Counted from the first letter of the stretch, positions 24,994 through 34,042 are shown. The stretch is DNA of 64,000 nucleotides from Streptosporangium sandarakinum (GCF_013409935.1 NZ_JACCCO010000002.1:744001-808000); one strand, 5' to 3'. Translations and numbers: made by a program. The notes: generated from the sequence alone by a model not told the origin.

Positions 24994-25392
24994 AGAGCGG
25001 AGGCCGGACAGCCCCCCAACCGTCCGGCCTCCCATCGGCCAGGTGGGCAGTCCCCCAACTACCCGAACCCAGCCTCCTCGCGGGCCCTTCCTTCGTCTCC
25101 CCCAAGACTCGGGCGGCTCCGCTCGGGGACGCGATCCCCCTCGCGTCCTTATCCGGTGAAAAGTCTCTGCAACGCTCCCCCCGGGCTTCGCAGAACCCCT
25201 TGACCTGCTACAACAGTACAGAACCGAACGTAAGAAGCACGTCATACGCGGGTTGTTTTTGGACCTACATCCACGCTTGACCCGGTATAGCCGAACGGGT
25301 CCGTCCGCCCTCCGCAGCGGACTCGGTCAACCGCAGGAAAGCCCCCGCGGGCCCGGGGATCCCGGGTGCGGAGACGGCGCGGGAAGCGCCCG

Positions 25393-25791
25393 TCAGGCGG
25401 GCAGTTCGAGGACGACCTCGCTCTTCTCCCGCAGCGCCCGGCTCACCGTGCAGTATTTGTCCTCGACGCGCCGGGCCACCGCGCGGAAGACCTCGTCGGC
25501 CTTCTCGTCGCCCTCGGGCAGCTCCACGTCGTAGGTGATGGTGATCGGCCCGAGCAGCGTCGGCTCGACCTTCTCCGCCTGGACGGTCATGGCCAGCCGG
25601 ACCAGGCGGTGTCCGCGCTGGGCGGTGAGCGGCTCCACGGTGACGATGTTGCAGCCGCCGAGGGCCGCGAGCAGCAGCTCGACCGGGGTGAAGACCCCCT
25701 GCTCGTCGGCGCCGCCCATGGCGACCTCCGCCCCGCGATCGTTGCGGGCCACGAACCCGTCGTCGGTCCGCTCCACTCTCACCTGCGCCAT
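25393..25791 (-). CDS. OsmC/Ohr-family protein
   Basis: A 132-aa OsmC-fold protein with both redox cysteines, in LLAALGGCNIVTVEPL and VEDKYCTVSRAL. The family reduces organic or lipid hydroperoxides with dithiols, or acts in osmotic and oxidative stress. It is of the YhfA/OsmC-like subgroup rather than classical Ohr, judging from the GGADEQGVFTPVELLLAALGG start. The ATG at 25791 follows GGGGAGG. It is a single-gene unit. Confidence 0.87.
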   Translation of the reverse strand: MAQVRVERTDDGFVARNDRGAEVAMGGADEQGVFTPVELLLAALGGCNIVTVEPLTAQRGHRLVRLAMTVQAEKVEPTLLGPITITYDVELPEGDEKADEVFRAVARRVEDKYCTVSRALREKSEVVLELPA

Positions 25792-25935
25792 GGCGCACCT
25801 CCCCGGCTACGCCGCTCACCCTATCGAAACGGGCCGGGCTCCGGGCCCCGGACCGGGGCCCGGAACCCGGAGCCCCGGGCCCGGAGCCTGTTCTGCGGAC
25901 CGTCCCGCCTGGCGCGGGGACCCGCGGAACGGAAC

Positions 25936-26211
25936 CTATGCCTCGGGGTGCCTGGCCAGGTACTCGATGTAGAACGGGCGCAGCGCCTCCCCCAGCTCGC
26001 CCTCGCCGGCGGCCACCGCGTCGCTGAGCAGGGCCGAGACCCGGCTGAGCTCGTTGGCCGTCTCCTCCTCGTTGCCCGTGGACGCCTCCGCCGCGGGGAT
26101 CATCTTGAGCAGCTCCCACAGGAACGCGAGGTCCCCGTGGTGAACCGCGTAGCGGACTGCGCGGTCGTGCAGTTCCTGGGCCGGCAGCGCCTCCAACTCG
26201 TCCGTTTCCAA
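25936..26211 (-). CDS. Small conserved acidic helical protein, function unknown
   Basis: A 91-aa acidic, helical, cytoplasmic protein (ELHDRAVRYAVHHGDLAFLWELLKMIPAAEA..., ending FYIEYLARHPEA). I do not recognise a characterised family. I chose a TTG start at 26211 because GGAGG lies 8 nt upstream; the in-frame GTG at 26220 abuts that ribosome site with no spacing. It lies 46 bp downstream of the MDR reductase gene on the same strand and may be cotranscribed with it. Confidence 0.65.
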   Translation of the reverse strand: METDELEALPAQELHDRAVRYAVHHGDLAFLWELLKMIPAAEASTGNEEETANELSRVSALLSDAVAAGEGELGEALRPFYIEYLARHPEA

Positions 26212-26256
26212 CCGTCCCACCTCCTCACCGCGCCTTCTGCCCTCCGATCACGCTGA

Positions 26257-27315
26257 TCATGCGTGGTCGGCCGCCAACCGGACGATCATCTTGCCGACAT
26301 TGGCGCCGCCCAGCATGTCGATGAAGGCCCGGGGCGCGTTCTCCAGGCCGTCGACGACCGTCTCCTGGAAGGTGATCCGGCCCTCGGCGAGCCACGGCGC
26401 CACCTCGGCGAGCATGTCGCCCATGCGGCCGGCGTGGTCGCCGGCGATGAACCCGCGCAGGGTGAGCCGCCTGCCCACGGCGAGGAAGAGGTTGCGCGGC
26501 CCCGGCGGCGGCTCGGGGGCGTTGTAGACGGAGATCGCCCCGCACATCGCGACCCTGCCGTACGTCCGGAGCGCGCCGATGGCGGCCTCCAGGTGGTCGC
26601 CGCCGACGTTGTCGAAGTAGACGTCGATGCCGTCGGGGGCCGCCCGCGCCAGCAGGTCGTGGACCCGGCCCTTCTTGTAGTTGAAGGCGTCGTCGAACCC
26701 GAGCTCCTCGATCAGGTAGGCGACCTTCTCGTCCGAGCCCGCGCTGCCCACCACCCGGGAGGCGCCCTTGAGACGGGCGATCTGCCCGACCAGGCTGCCC
26801 ACGGCCCCCGCCGCGCCGGAGACGAACACCGCGTCGCCCTCCTTGAAGGAGGCGATGTCGAGGAGACCGGCGTAGGCGGTGAGACCCGGCATGCCGAGCA
26901 CACCGAGGTAGGCCGACAGCGGTATCCCCCGCAGCCGGTCGATCCGGCGGGCCTGCCCGGCGTCGAGGACGGCGTGCTCGCGCCAGCCGTACCTGTGCAG
27001 GACGAGGTCGCCGGGCGCCAGGGCGGCGACCCGCGAGTCCACGACCTCGCCGACCGCGCCGCCCTCCAGGGCCTTGCCGAGCTCGAACGGCGGGACGTAG
27101 GACTCGCCCTCGTTCATCCGGCCCCGCATGTAAGGGTCGACGCTCATGAAGAGGTTGCGGACGAGGACCTGGCCGTCGCGGACGTCGGGCGGCCCGGCGT
27201 CGGCCATCTCGAAGTCGTCCTCGGTCGGCCACCCCGAGGGCCGCGAGGCGAGCCGGATCTCACGGAACATCGTGCCGCCCGCGAACCGCGGGCCGTCGGA
27301 CGTCTGGTCTGCCAT
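26257..27315 (-). CDS. NADP-dependent oxidoreductase, MDR family (alkenal/prostaglandin reductase-like)
   Basis: A 352-aa zinc-free medium-chain reductase. N-terminal GroES-like part (LFMSVDPYMRGRM, typical of leukotriene B4 12-hydroxydehydrogenase/CurA relatives), then the nucleotide-binding domain with FVSGAAGAVGSLVGQIARLKG and YFDNVGGDHLEA. Such enzymes reduce alpha,beta-unsaturated carbonyls using NADPH and detoxify reactive aldehydes. The start is ATG 27315 after GAGGGGG. The long frame extending to 27849 is not coding. Confidence 0.92.
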   Translation of the reverse strand: MADQTSDGPRFAGGTMFREIRLASRPSGWPTEDDFEMADAGPPDVRDGQVLVRNLFMSVDPYMRGRMNEGESYVPPFELGKALEGGAVGEVVDSRVAALAPGDLVLHRYGWREHAVLDAGQARRIDRLRGIPLSAYLGVLGMPGLTAYAGLLDIASFKEGDAVFVSGAAGAVGSLVGQIARLKGASRVVGSAGSDEKVAYLIEELGFDDAFNYKKGRVHDLLARAAPDGIDVYFDNVGGDHLEAAIGALRTYGRVAMCGAISVYNAPEPPPGPRNLFLAVGRRLTLRGFIAGDHAGRMGDMLAEVAPWLAEGRITFQETVVDGLENAPRAFIDMLGGANVGKMIVRLAADHA

Positions 27316-27679
27316 GTTGAAGCCCCCTCGGCCTTTGCTCCTTCGCCGGAGGCGTTCTGCGTCCGGCGCACGGGACCATCCCCACATCCGGGCGGATCTC
27401 TCATCTCTGTGACCGAACACACCGCCCCCGGCCTGCGGTGACGCCCGTACGGCGCGGCCCCGCGGGGCGCCGCCCCCTCCGGGGGACGCCCCGTCCCGGG
27501 AGGCCGCGCGACCTCCGTACGGCACCGCCGCCGCGGCCGGGCGCCGCCGGAGTCCCTCGGGGACCTCGTCGTGGTGACGGGGTCGTGACCGCCGTCGCGG
27601 GTGCGGAGTGGCTAGGGTCCGGGTAGGCCCGCGCGGCGGGCCTACCGTCCGTCCGACTCTCCTGCGAGGATGCCCAGGC
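27316..27679. other. GC-rich intergenic region
   Basis: 364 bp between the divergent MDR and holin-like genes. I see no gene, repeat array or strong hairpin. Two CCGTACGG octamers occur at 27445 and 27515. It should contain promoters for both genes, but none stands out. Confidence 0.5.
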
Positions 27680-28048
27680 GTGAGAATCATCATCAAGATC
27701 GTGGCCGTGGCGGCCGCCCTGTGGGTGGCCACCCAACTCGTGCACGGCATCACGGTGTCCGCGTCCACCACCGCCGGAGAGGTCGGCACGCTGCTCGCGG
27801 TCGCCCTGGTGTTCGGCGTCATCAACACGGTCCTCAAGCCGATCATCAAGACCGTCGGCTGTGCCTTCTACGTGCTCACCCTCGGGCTGTTCGCCCTGGT
27901 GGTGAACGCCGGCCTGCTGCTGCTCACGAGCTGGATCGCCAAGCAGTTCCACCTGGCCTTCCACGTGAGCGGGTTCTGGGCGGCGTTCTGGGGCGCGATC
28001 ATCATCGGCCTGGTGAGCTGGCTGCTGGACCTGGTGTTCGGCGACTGA
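27680..28048 (+). CDS. Phage-holin-family (Mycobacterium phage holin 4-2-like) membrane protein
   Basis: A 122-aa four-helix membrane protein beginning MRIIIKIVAVAAALWVATQLVHGI, with the family's VINTVLKPIIK loop, then helices CAFYVLTLGLFALVVNAGLLLLT and FWAAFWGAIIIGLVSWLL. The name comes from a Pfam family seeded on phage holins, but chromosomal copies like this are ordinary membrane proteins. No other phage gene is nearby. The GTG start at 27680 has GAGGATG upstream. Confidence 0.85.
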   Translation: MRIIIKIVAVAAALWVATQLVHGITVSASTTAGEVGTLLAVALVFGVINTVLKPIIKTVGCAFYVLTLGLFALVVNAGLLLLTSWIAKQFHLAFHVSGFWAAFWGAIIIGLVSWLLDLVFGD

Positions 28049-28072
28049 GCGACCCGCGCCGCCGGGCGGGGC

Positions 28073-29062
28073 TCAGCCGACCGAGCCCCGCTCGCGGAGC
28101 TGCGGGGACTGGACGATGCGCCGGTGACGGGTCTCGCCGTCCGCCGCGTCCACGACCGCGCCGACGGCCGCCCGGACGATGCGGTCGATGTCCCAGTCGA
28201 CGGTGGTCAGCGGCGGGGTGAGCAGCCCCGACATCGGGTGGTCGTCGTAGCCCATCACCGAGACGTCGAGCGGGATGCGCAGGCCGCCCGCGACGGAGGC
28301 GGCGTAGACGCCGTAGGCGATCGAGTCGGAGAAGCAGAAGAACGCCCGGTGCCCGGCGGCGAGCGCGCCCCGGGCGACGCCGGTGGCGGCGGCCGGCGAC
28401 TGGGGCGCGGTGATCACCTCGATGTCCAGCGCCAGCCGTTCGGCCTCGGCCAGGACGTGCACGTCGGCGGGGCGGTCGGGGGTGCTGGCCCGGGTGGGGG
28501 TGAGGACCGCCAGCCGCCGGTGTCCCCGGTCGCGCAGGTGCTCCAGCGCCAGGGTGACCCCCGCGCGGTTGTCGAAGACGACCTCACCCGCCGTACGGGC
28601 CCCGGCCAGCGCGTCGCCGATCGACACCACCGGCAGGCTCTCGCACAGCTCGGCCCAGAACGGCGCGGCCGGGTCGACCGGCTGCACGATCAGGGCGTCC
28701 ACCCGCTGGTCCCGGAGCTGCCGGGCCAGTGTGCGTTCCCGCGCCGGGTCTCCCACGGCGTCGAGGATCAGCGCGTAGCGGTCGTTGTCCTTCAGCGCCC
28801 GGCCGATGCCTACGGCCAGGGCCTGCTGCCAGAGGTCCTCCAGGGATCCGCAGAGCAGGCCGATCATCCCGGTCCGGCCGCTGGCCAGCGCGCGGGCGAT
28901 GGGATCGGCCTCGTAGCCGAGCTCGGCGGCGGCCCGCCGTACCCGCTCGATGGTCTCTCCGGACACCTGCATCCCGCGCAGCGCGTACGAGACCGAGGCC
29001 GGGGACAGTCCGGTGGCCTTCGCCACCTCACGTATCGTCGCTCGTTTCCGTGGCTGGGGCAC
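28073..29062 (-). CDS. LacI-family transcriptional regulator
   Basis: A 329-aa regulator with an N-terminal HTH (TIREVAKATGLSPASVSYALRG, hinge RVRRAAAELGYEADPIARALASG) and a periplasmic-binding-like effector domain ending SVMGYDDHPMSGLLTPPLTTVDWD. It probably binds a sugar-like ligand. The GTG start at 29062 has only a weak ribosome site. Neighbours do not reveal its target: the convergent gene is a holin-like protein and the divergent one an amidohydrolase operon, which it might control. Confidence 0.9.
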   Translation of the reverse strand: MPQPRKRATIREVAKATGLSPASVSYALRGMQVSGETIERVRRAAAELGYEADPIARALASGRTGMIGLLCGSLEDLWQQALAVGIGRALKDNDRYALILDAVGDPARERTLARQLRDQRVDALIVQPVDPAAPFWAELCESLPVVSIGDALAGARTAGEVVFDNRAGVTLALEHLRDRGHRRLAVLTPTRASTPDRPADVHVLAEAERLALDIEVITAPQSPAAATGVARGALAAGHRAFFCFSDSIAYGVYAASVAGGLRIPLDVSVMGYDDHPMSGLLTPPLTTVDWDIDRIVRAAVGAVVDAADGETRHRRIVQSPQLRERGSVG

Positions 29063-29265
29063 CAGCCCAGGGTATGCCGCGGTCCGCCGCGGCAGGCGTC
29101 TCCCGCGCGGTATTCCGGAGTTTCACCGCGTCGCCGGGACCGGCCGGGCCCGATGGCGCCGCGCCGGAGCAGGTGATCGCCGCGGGTCGGCGGAAGCGGC
29201 CCGGCCGGGCGGTCCGGCGGCGGCCCGACACGCCATCGCAAGGTCGAGGATGCGGCCCACCCAAT

Positions 29266-29282
29266 TACCTGTATTCTAGGTA
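29266..29282 (+). promoter_or_regulatory. Candidate -10/operator before the amidohydrolase gene
   Basis: TATTCT (29272-29277) is a plausible -10 element and lies inside TACCT-N7-AGGTA, a short inverted repeat. The start codon is 25 bp downstream. Confidence 0.35.
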
Positions 29283-29306
29283 GGAAATAACAGAAGGGAG
29301 GGCCTG

Positions 29307-30284
29307 ATGGCCGTCGACGTGCACCAGCACCTCTGGACGCCCGCGTTCACCGACGCGCTCCGGCGCCGTACGGCCGCGCCGCGCCTCGACGGCTGGACCC
29401 TCCACCTGGACGGCGAGCCCCCCTACGAGGTGAATCCCGCCGACCACGACCCGGCCGCGCGCCTGGCCGCCGACCCCGGCCTCGACCTGGCGCTGGTGTC
29501 GCTGTCCAGCCCGCTCGGCGTGGAGTCGCTGCCGCCCGGGGACGCCTGGCCGATCATCGACGCGTACCACGAGGACGCCCTGGCCCTGCCCGCGCCCTTC
29601 GGCGCCTGGGCCGCGACCTGCCTGAGCGACATCGACCCCGGCGCGCTCGCCGGCGCCCTCGACCGGGGGCTGGCCGGGCTCCAGCTGCCCGCCACGGCCG
29701 TGGGGTGCGCCGCCGGCCTGGCGCGGGTCGCCCCGCTGCTCGACGTGCTCGCCGAGCGGGACCTGCCGCTCTTCGTGCACCCGGGCCCGGCCGCGCCCGC
29801 CGCACCCGGAGCCGGGCCCGGAGCACCCGCCGGGATCGCGACCGGCGCGGAGGCCCCCGCCCGGCCGGCGGCCGGCTCCGGGGTGCCCGCCGTACCCGGG
29901 TGGTGGCCGGCCGTCGTGCCGTACGTGCAGCAGATGCACGCCGCCTGGTTCGCCTTCGCCGCCTTCGGCCGTCCCCGCCATCCCGGCCTGCGCGTCTGCT
30001 TCGCGCTGCTGGCGGGCCTGGCGCCGCTCCACTCCGAGCGGCTGGCCCGCCGGGGCGGCGGCGGCCGGGGAGAGGTGGACCGCGACGTGTTCCTTGAGAC
30101 CTCCTCCTACGGCCCGCGCGCCATCGACGCGATCGTGCGTGAGCTCGGCATCGACGTGGTGGTCAACGGCTCCGACCGTCCCTACGCCGAAGCCCCGGAC
30201 CCCGCGCTCGGCGACGCCGCCCGGCACGCCGTCACGGTGGTCAATCCCAACCGCCTGCTGAACCGGAAGGAGCCCGGAAGATGA
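29307..30284 (+). CDS. Amidohydrolase-2 (ACMSD-like) family protein
   Basis: A 325-aa TIM-barrel metal hydrolase: VDVHQHLWTPAF at the N-terminus (metal-binding HxH), LPLFVHPGP in the middle and the C-terminal Asp in VVNGSDRPYAEAPD. The group includes decarboxylases and hydrolases of small carboxylates and lactones. An Ala/Pro/Gly-rich insert follows the FVHPGP strand. The ATG at 29307 has AAGGGAGGG. Its stop overlaps the next start (ATGA), so it is coupled to the cysteine-dioxygenase-like gene; a joint role in thiol or sulfinate metabolism is inference. Confidence 0.82.
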   Translation: MAVDVHQHLWTPAFTDALRRRTAAPRLDGWTLHLDGEPPYEVNPADHDPAARLAADPGLDLALVSLSSPLGVESLPPGDAWPIIDAYHEDALALPAPFGAWAATCLSDIDPGALAGALDRGLAGLQLPATAVGCAAGLARVAPLLDVLAERDLPLFVHPGPAAPAAPGAGPGAPAGIATGAEAPARPAAGSGVPAVPGWWPAVVPYVQQMHAAWFAFAAFGRPRHPGLRVCFALLAGLAPLHSERLARRGGGGRGEVDRDVFLETSSYGPRAIDAIVRELGIDVVVNGSDRPYAEAPDPALGDAARHAVTVVNPNRLLNRKEPGR

Positions 30285-30898
30285 ACCAGGTGATCACCCC
30301 GGCCCGGGAGCGGCACGCGCTCCCCGAGGGGCCGGACACGGGCGGCACGGGCTACGACAGTCTGCCCGCGCGCCCCCTCGACCGGCGCGAGCTGCGCGCC
30401 CTGGTCGAGGAGTTGGCCGCCGACCCGTCCCGGTGGGAGGGCGACGTGGACTTCCCCGCCGAGGGGGGCCGCCACTACGCCTCGCTGCACCGCGACTCGC
30501 ACGTCGACGTCTGGCTGCTGTGCTGGCGGCCCGGGGACGACACCGGCTGGCACGACCACGACATCTCCTCCGGGGCCGTCCGGGTGGTGGCCGGGGCGCT
30601 GCGGGAGTCCAACCCCAGGATCGGCGGGGAGCACGTGGAGACGCTGGTCACCGCCGGGCAGTCGTTCTCGTTCGGCCCCGACCACATCCACCGGCTGAGC
30701 GGGGCGGCGGAGGGCAGCGTGTCGATCCACGCCTACTCCCCGCCGCTGTGGCGTCTCGGCCAGTACTCGATAGACGAGGGCGGGGTCATGCGCCGCGTCT
30801 CGGTCAGCTACGCCGACGAGCTGCGGCCCGTGGACCCGGCGGAGGACCTGCCGGAGGAACTGCCGGACGCGCCGGTCGGCGAGGCCGCCCTCGCCTGA
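30281..30898 (+). CDS. Cysteine dioxygenase-like cupin (thiol dioxygenase)
   Basis: A 205-aa cupin of the cysteine dioxygenase type I family, non-haem iron enzymes that oxidise a thiol to a sulfinate. The iron ligands are visible: His91 and His93 in GWHDHDISSG and His135 (or 137) in FGPDHIHRLSG. The core is followed by an acidic tail (VDPAEDLPEELPD). The start ATG is in the ATGA overlap with the amidohydrolase stop. Bacterial members can prefer cysteine, 3-mercaptopropionate or other thiols; the sequence does not decide which. Confidence 0.85.
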   Translation: MNQVITPARERHALPEGPDTGGTGYDSLPARPLDRRELRALVEELAADPSRWEGDVDFPAEGGRHYASLHRDSHVDVWLLCWRPGDDTGWHDHDISSGAVRVVAGALRESNPRIGGEHVETLVTAGQSFSFGPDHIHRLSGAAEGSVSIHAYSPPLWRLGQYSIDEGGVMRRVSVSYADELRPVDPAEDLPEELPDAPVGEAALA

Positions 30899-30979
30899 CG
30901 GGGCCGCCACCCCTCGGTCCGGGGCGGCCGTCCCCGGCCGGCGGGACGGCCGCCCGGAGCCCGGCGGAGCCGCCCTCGC

Positions 30980-32680
30980 CTAGTGGGGACCGCCGCTTCC
31001 GCCCGTCCCGCCTTTCCGGCCGCCCGCGGGGCGGGTGGCCATGACCGCGTGCTCCTCCTCCTCTTGCTCGCGGTACTCCTCGTGGCTCTCCTCCAGCGGC
31101 ACCTTCTCGCCGCCGTAGGCCCGGCTCATCCTGGCGCGGAGCCTGCCGAACCGGCCGCGCAGCTCCTCGGGCGGGACTTCGCCGTCCCCGTCGCCATGGC
31201 CGTTCCCGTGGCCGTCGCCGAGTCCGGGCAGCATCGGGACCGGCGCCTTGCCGCGGATCCGGTCCTCGAGGTCCGGGGTCGGCGGGGCGTGCACCTCGAT
31301 GTACTCGCCGTCGGGCAGCCGCTTGATGACGCCGGCCTCCACGCCGTGGGCGAGGACCTGGGCGTCCCTGCGCTGCAGGCCCAGGCAGATCCGGTAGGTG
31401 ATGACGTACGCCAGGAACGGCCCCAGGAAGATCAGGACGCGGCCGACATAGATCAGCTCGTTCATCGAGAGATGGAAGTGCGCGGCGATCACGTCGTTGG
31501 CGGCGCTCAGCCACAGGACGCCGTAGAAGACGACCGCCGCCATGCCGATCGAGGTGCGGTGCGGGTTGTTGCGGGGCCGGTCGGCGACGTGGTGCTCGCT
31601 GCGGTCGCCGGTGACCCACTGCTCCATGAACGGGTAGAGGGCCAGGCCCAGCGTGATGAGCAGGATCGGGCCCAGTGCCGGGATCAGCACGCTCAGTGTC
31701 AGCGTGTAGCCGGCGAAGTCGACCTCCCAGCCGGGCATCAGCCGGAGCGCGCCGTCCAGGAACCCCATGTAGAAGTCGGGCTGGGTGCCGGCCGAGATGT
31801 TCGCCGGGCTGTAGGGGCCGAACAGCCAGATCGGGTTGATCTGCGCGAGGCCGCCCAGCAGCGCGACGGTCGCGAAGGTGAACATGAAGTACGCGCCCGA
31901 CTTGATCATGAAGGCCGGCCAGAGCGGCGAGCCCACCACGTTCATGTTCGTGCGGCCCTTGCCCGGCATCTGGGTGTGCTTCTGCACCCACATCAGGAAC
32001 AGGTGACCGGTGATCAGCGCCAGCAGCAGGGCCGGGATGAGCAGGATGTGCAGCGAGTAGAACCGGGCGATGATGTCGCTGCCCGGGAACTCCCCACCGA
32101 AGATCAGGAAGGTCATCCAGGTGCCCACGATCGGGATCATCTGGGCGATCCCCGCGGTGATCCGCAGGCCGGCGCCGGACAGCAGGTCGTCCGGCAGGGA
32201 GTAGCCGGTCAGGCCCTCGATGAGGGTGATCAGCAGCAGGGCGACGCCGATCAGCCAGTTCAGCTCGCGTGGCTTGCGGTAGGCGCCGGTGAAGAACACG
32301 CGGAGCATGTGGATCATCAGGCCGCCGATGAACAGCAGGGCGGCCCAGTGGTGGATCTGCCGCATCAGCAGGCCGCCGCGCACGTCGAAGCTGATGTCCA
32401 GCGTCGAGGAGTACGCCTCGGACATCATGACGCCCTTGAGCGGCGCGTAGGAGCCGGTGTAGGTGACCTCCTGCATGCTGGGTTTGAAGAAGAAGGTCAG
32501 GAACGTACCGGTCAGCAGCAGGATGACGAACGTGTAGAGGGCGATCTCCCCCAGAAGGAAAGACCAGTGGTCAGGAAAGATCTTCCGCATGTTCCGCCGG
32601 AGGAAGTTTCCCGCGCCCAGACGATCGTCCAGGAAACTGCTCGTGCTCGCTATGGGCTTCGGAACGGTTCCGCTGCTCAC
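30980..32680 (-). CDS. qcrB: Cytochrome bc complex cytochrome b subunit (QcrB type), orphan
   Basis: A 566-aa membrane protein with the cytochrome b haem-ligand pairs in QIHHWAALLFIGGLMIHMLRVFF and FYSLHILLIPALLLALITGHLFLMW, a quinol-site-like region and a long cytoplasmic tail rich in Gly/Asp/Glu (GHGNGHGDGDGE, EEYREQEEEE). It belongs to the quinol:cytochrome c reductase that feeds the aa3 oxidase in actinobacteria. Normally it follows qcrC-qcrA; here neither is adjacent, so this is probably a second, stand-alone paralog. The start is GTG 32680 after GGAGGCC. Confidence 0.92.
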   Translation of the reverse strand: MSSGTVPKPIASTSSFLDDRLGAGNFLRRNMRKIFPDHWSFLLGEIALYTFVILLLTGTFLTFFFKPSMQEVTYTGSYAPLKGVMMSEAYSSTLDISFDVRGGLLMRQIHHWAALLFIGGLMIHMLRVFFTGAYRKPRELNWLIGVALLLITLIEGLTGYSLPDDLLSGAGLRITAGIAQMIPIVGTWMTFLIFGGEFPGSDIIARFYSLHILLIPALLLALITGHLFLMWVQKHTQMPGKGRTNMNVVGSPLWPAFMIKSGAYFMFTFATVALLGGLAQINPIWLFGPYSPANISAGTQPDFYMGFLDGALRLMPGWEVDFAGYTLTLSVLIPALGPILLITLGLALYPFMEQWVTGDRSEHHVADRPRNNPHRTSIGMAAVVFYGVLWLSAANDVIAAHFHLSMNELIYVGRVLIFLGPFLAYVITYRICLGLQRRDAQVLAHGVEAGVIKRLPDGEYIEVHAPPTPDLEDRIRGKAPVPMLPGLGDGHGNGHGDGDGEVPPEELRGRFGRLRARMSRAYGGEKVPLEESHEEYREQEEEEHAVMATRPAGGRKGGTGGSGGPH

Positions 32681-33022
32681 GCGTGGCCTCCGTTCTCAGG
32701 GCCCCGGCTCCGGCGCGGTCTGTCGCCCGATGGCCGGACCGGGATGTACGGCGAAGCACGCCGTCGCCGACCAGGTCCTTCCATCATCCACAGCGGGTTA
32801 CAAGCGAATGTAAAGACAGAAGCCCACAAATAGGAATGAAAGCCCTGAAACTTATTCACCGGGCGGGCGGTGGCCACCGGCCGGACCATCCGCACGGCGA
32901 GCGGCGGCACGGCCTTTATCGCCCTTTTAACCTGCGCCGTTATCCTTTCGGGAGACGCGGCGACGAGCCGTCGCCCCGATGACAACGTTGTCGGCGAGGA
33001 GTTCCTGGGTGATGATCGGGCC
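32681..33022. promoter_or_regulatory. Divergent promoter region of qcrB and the LacI regulator
   Basis: 342 bp without a gene. A lower-GC stretch at 32795-32860 suits promoters. It contains the LacI-type operator at 32980. Confidence 0.5.
32980..32993. promoter_or_regulatory. LacI-type operator near the glucose regulator gene
   Basis: TGACAACGTTGTCG, with a perfect 12-bp palindrome GACAACGTTGTC, lies 30 bp before the regulator start. The same site is in the promoter of the ABC importer at 39702-39715. Confidence 0.75.
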
Positions 33023-34042
33023 GTGACAGACAGTGTGCGCGGGCGGCCCACCATGAAGGACGTCGCGACGGCGGCCGGGGTGGCGCTCAAGACCGTCTCC
33101 CGGGTCGTCAACGAGGAGCCGGGCGTCACCCCGGCCACCGCCCGGCGGGTCCTGGCCGCCATCGAACGGCTCGGTTACCGGCGCAACGAGAGCGCCCGGC
33201 TGCTCCGCCGGGGACGGACCGCGACCATCGGCCTGGTGATCGAGGACGTGGGCGACCCGTTCTACTCCGGGATGGGCCGCGCGGTGGAGCAGGTCGCGCT
33301 CGCGCACGGCTCGCTGATGTTCAGCGGCTCCTCCGGCGAGGACCCCCGGCGCGAGCGCGACCTCCTCCTCGCCTTCTGCGCCCGCCGGGTGGACGGGCTG
33401 GTCATCGTGCCCGCCGGTCCCGACCACGGCTATCTCCGCCCCGAGCTCGACGCGGGCGTCGCCGCCGTCTTCGCCGACCGGCCCGGCGGCCTCGACGCCG
33501 ACACCGTGCTCTGCGCCAACGCCGCCGGCGCGTACGCCGGGGTGACCCACCTGCTCCGGCACGGCCACCGCCGCGTCGCGTTCCTCGGCGACGACCCGGC
33601 CATCTTCACCGCCGCCGAACGTCTCGCCGGCTACCGTCGCGCGCTCGCCGACGCGGGGCTCGGCGCCGACGCGTCGCTGGTCGCGATGGGGCCGCCGGAG
33701 CGGGCCGGGGCGGCGCTGTCGGCGATGCTCACGGGCGGCGACCCGCCCACGGCCGTGTTCACCGGCAACAGCCGGATCACCGTGGCCGTGCTGCGCGCCG
33801 GCCACCGGCCGCCCCTGGTCGCCTTCGACGACTTCGAGCTGGCCGACCTGCTGACGCCCGGCGTGACCGTGGTGGCCCAGGACCCGATGGGGCTGGGCCG
33901 TACCGCCGCGGAGTTGCTGTTCGAGCGGATCGCGGGCGGGCGGGGACCGGCCCGCCGGATCGAGCTGCCGACCCGGCTCGTCCCCCGCGGCTCCGGCGAG
34001 CTGCCGCCCGCGCCCGGTACGGCGGGCCCCGGGCGCAGGTGA
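33023..34042 (+). CDS. LacI-family regulator of the glucose-type ABC importer
   Basis: A 339-aa repressor: HTH TMKDVATAAGVALKTVSRVVNEEPG, hinge ATARRVLAAIERLGYRRNESAR, then the effector domain (GLVIEDVGDPFYSGMGRAVEQ, LVAFDDFELADLLTPGVTVVAQD). I place the start at GTG 33023; the frame is open further upstream but there it covers the operator. A matching palindrome next to its own gene and within the importer promoter at 39.7 kb indicates autoregulation and control of the transporter 2.5 kb away. Confidence 0.88.
   Translation: MTDSVRGRPTMKDVATAAGVALKTVSRVVNEEPGVTPATARRVLAAIERLGYRRNESARLLRRGRTATIGLVIEDVGDPFYSGMGRAVEQVALAHGSLMFSGSSGEDPRRERDLLLAFCARRVDGLVIVPAGPDHGYLRPELDAGVAAVFADRPGGLDADTVLCANAAGAYAGVTHLLRHGHRRVAFLGDDPAIFTAAERLAGYRRALADAGLGADASLVAMGPPERAGAALSAMLTGGDPPTAVFTGNSRITVAVLRAGHRPPLVAFDDFELADLLTPGVTVVAQDPMGLGRTAAELLFERIAGGRGPARRIELPTRLVPRGSGELPPAPGTAGPGRR

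Larger units (their letters stand above)
24713..25392. other. 680-bp intergenic region with repeats and strong hairpins
   Basis: No convincing gene. It holds nine copies of GGAGGAC (24852-24914), a 17-bp-stem hairpin (24956-24993) and a weaker one, GAGGCCGGAC / GTCCGGCCTC (25001-25032). From 25130 to 25300 the base composition is lower in GC than its surroundings. Frames reading RRTEDGG repeats are products of the 7-bp repeat. Confidence 0.7.

Noticed and set aside
24797-25159. Open frames encoding RRTEDGG or VLRPPSS repeats
   Set aside because: They are translations of the 7-bp repeat tract and its flanks, with no ribosome site, no gene-like features beyond the repeat, and equivalents in several frames.
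27680-28048. Prophage remnant suggested by the holin-family hit
   Set aside because: The family name is historical; the gene is an ordinary chromosomal membrane protein with no phage neighbours.
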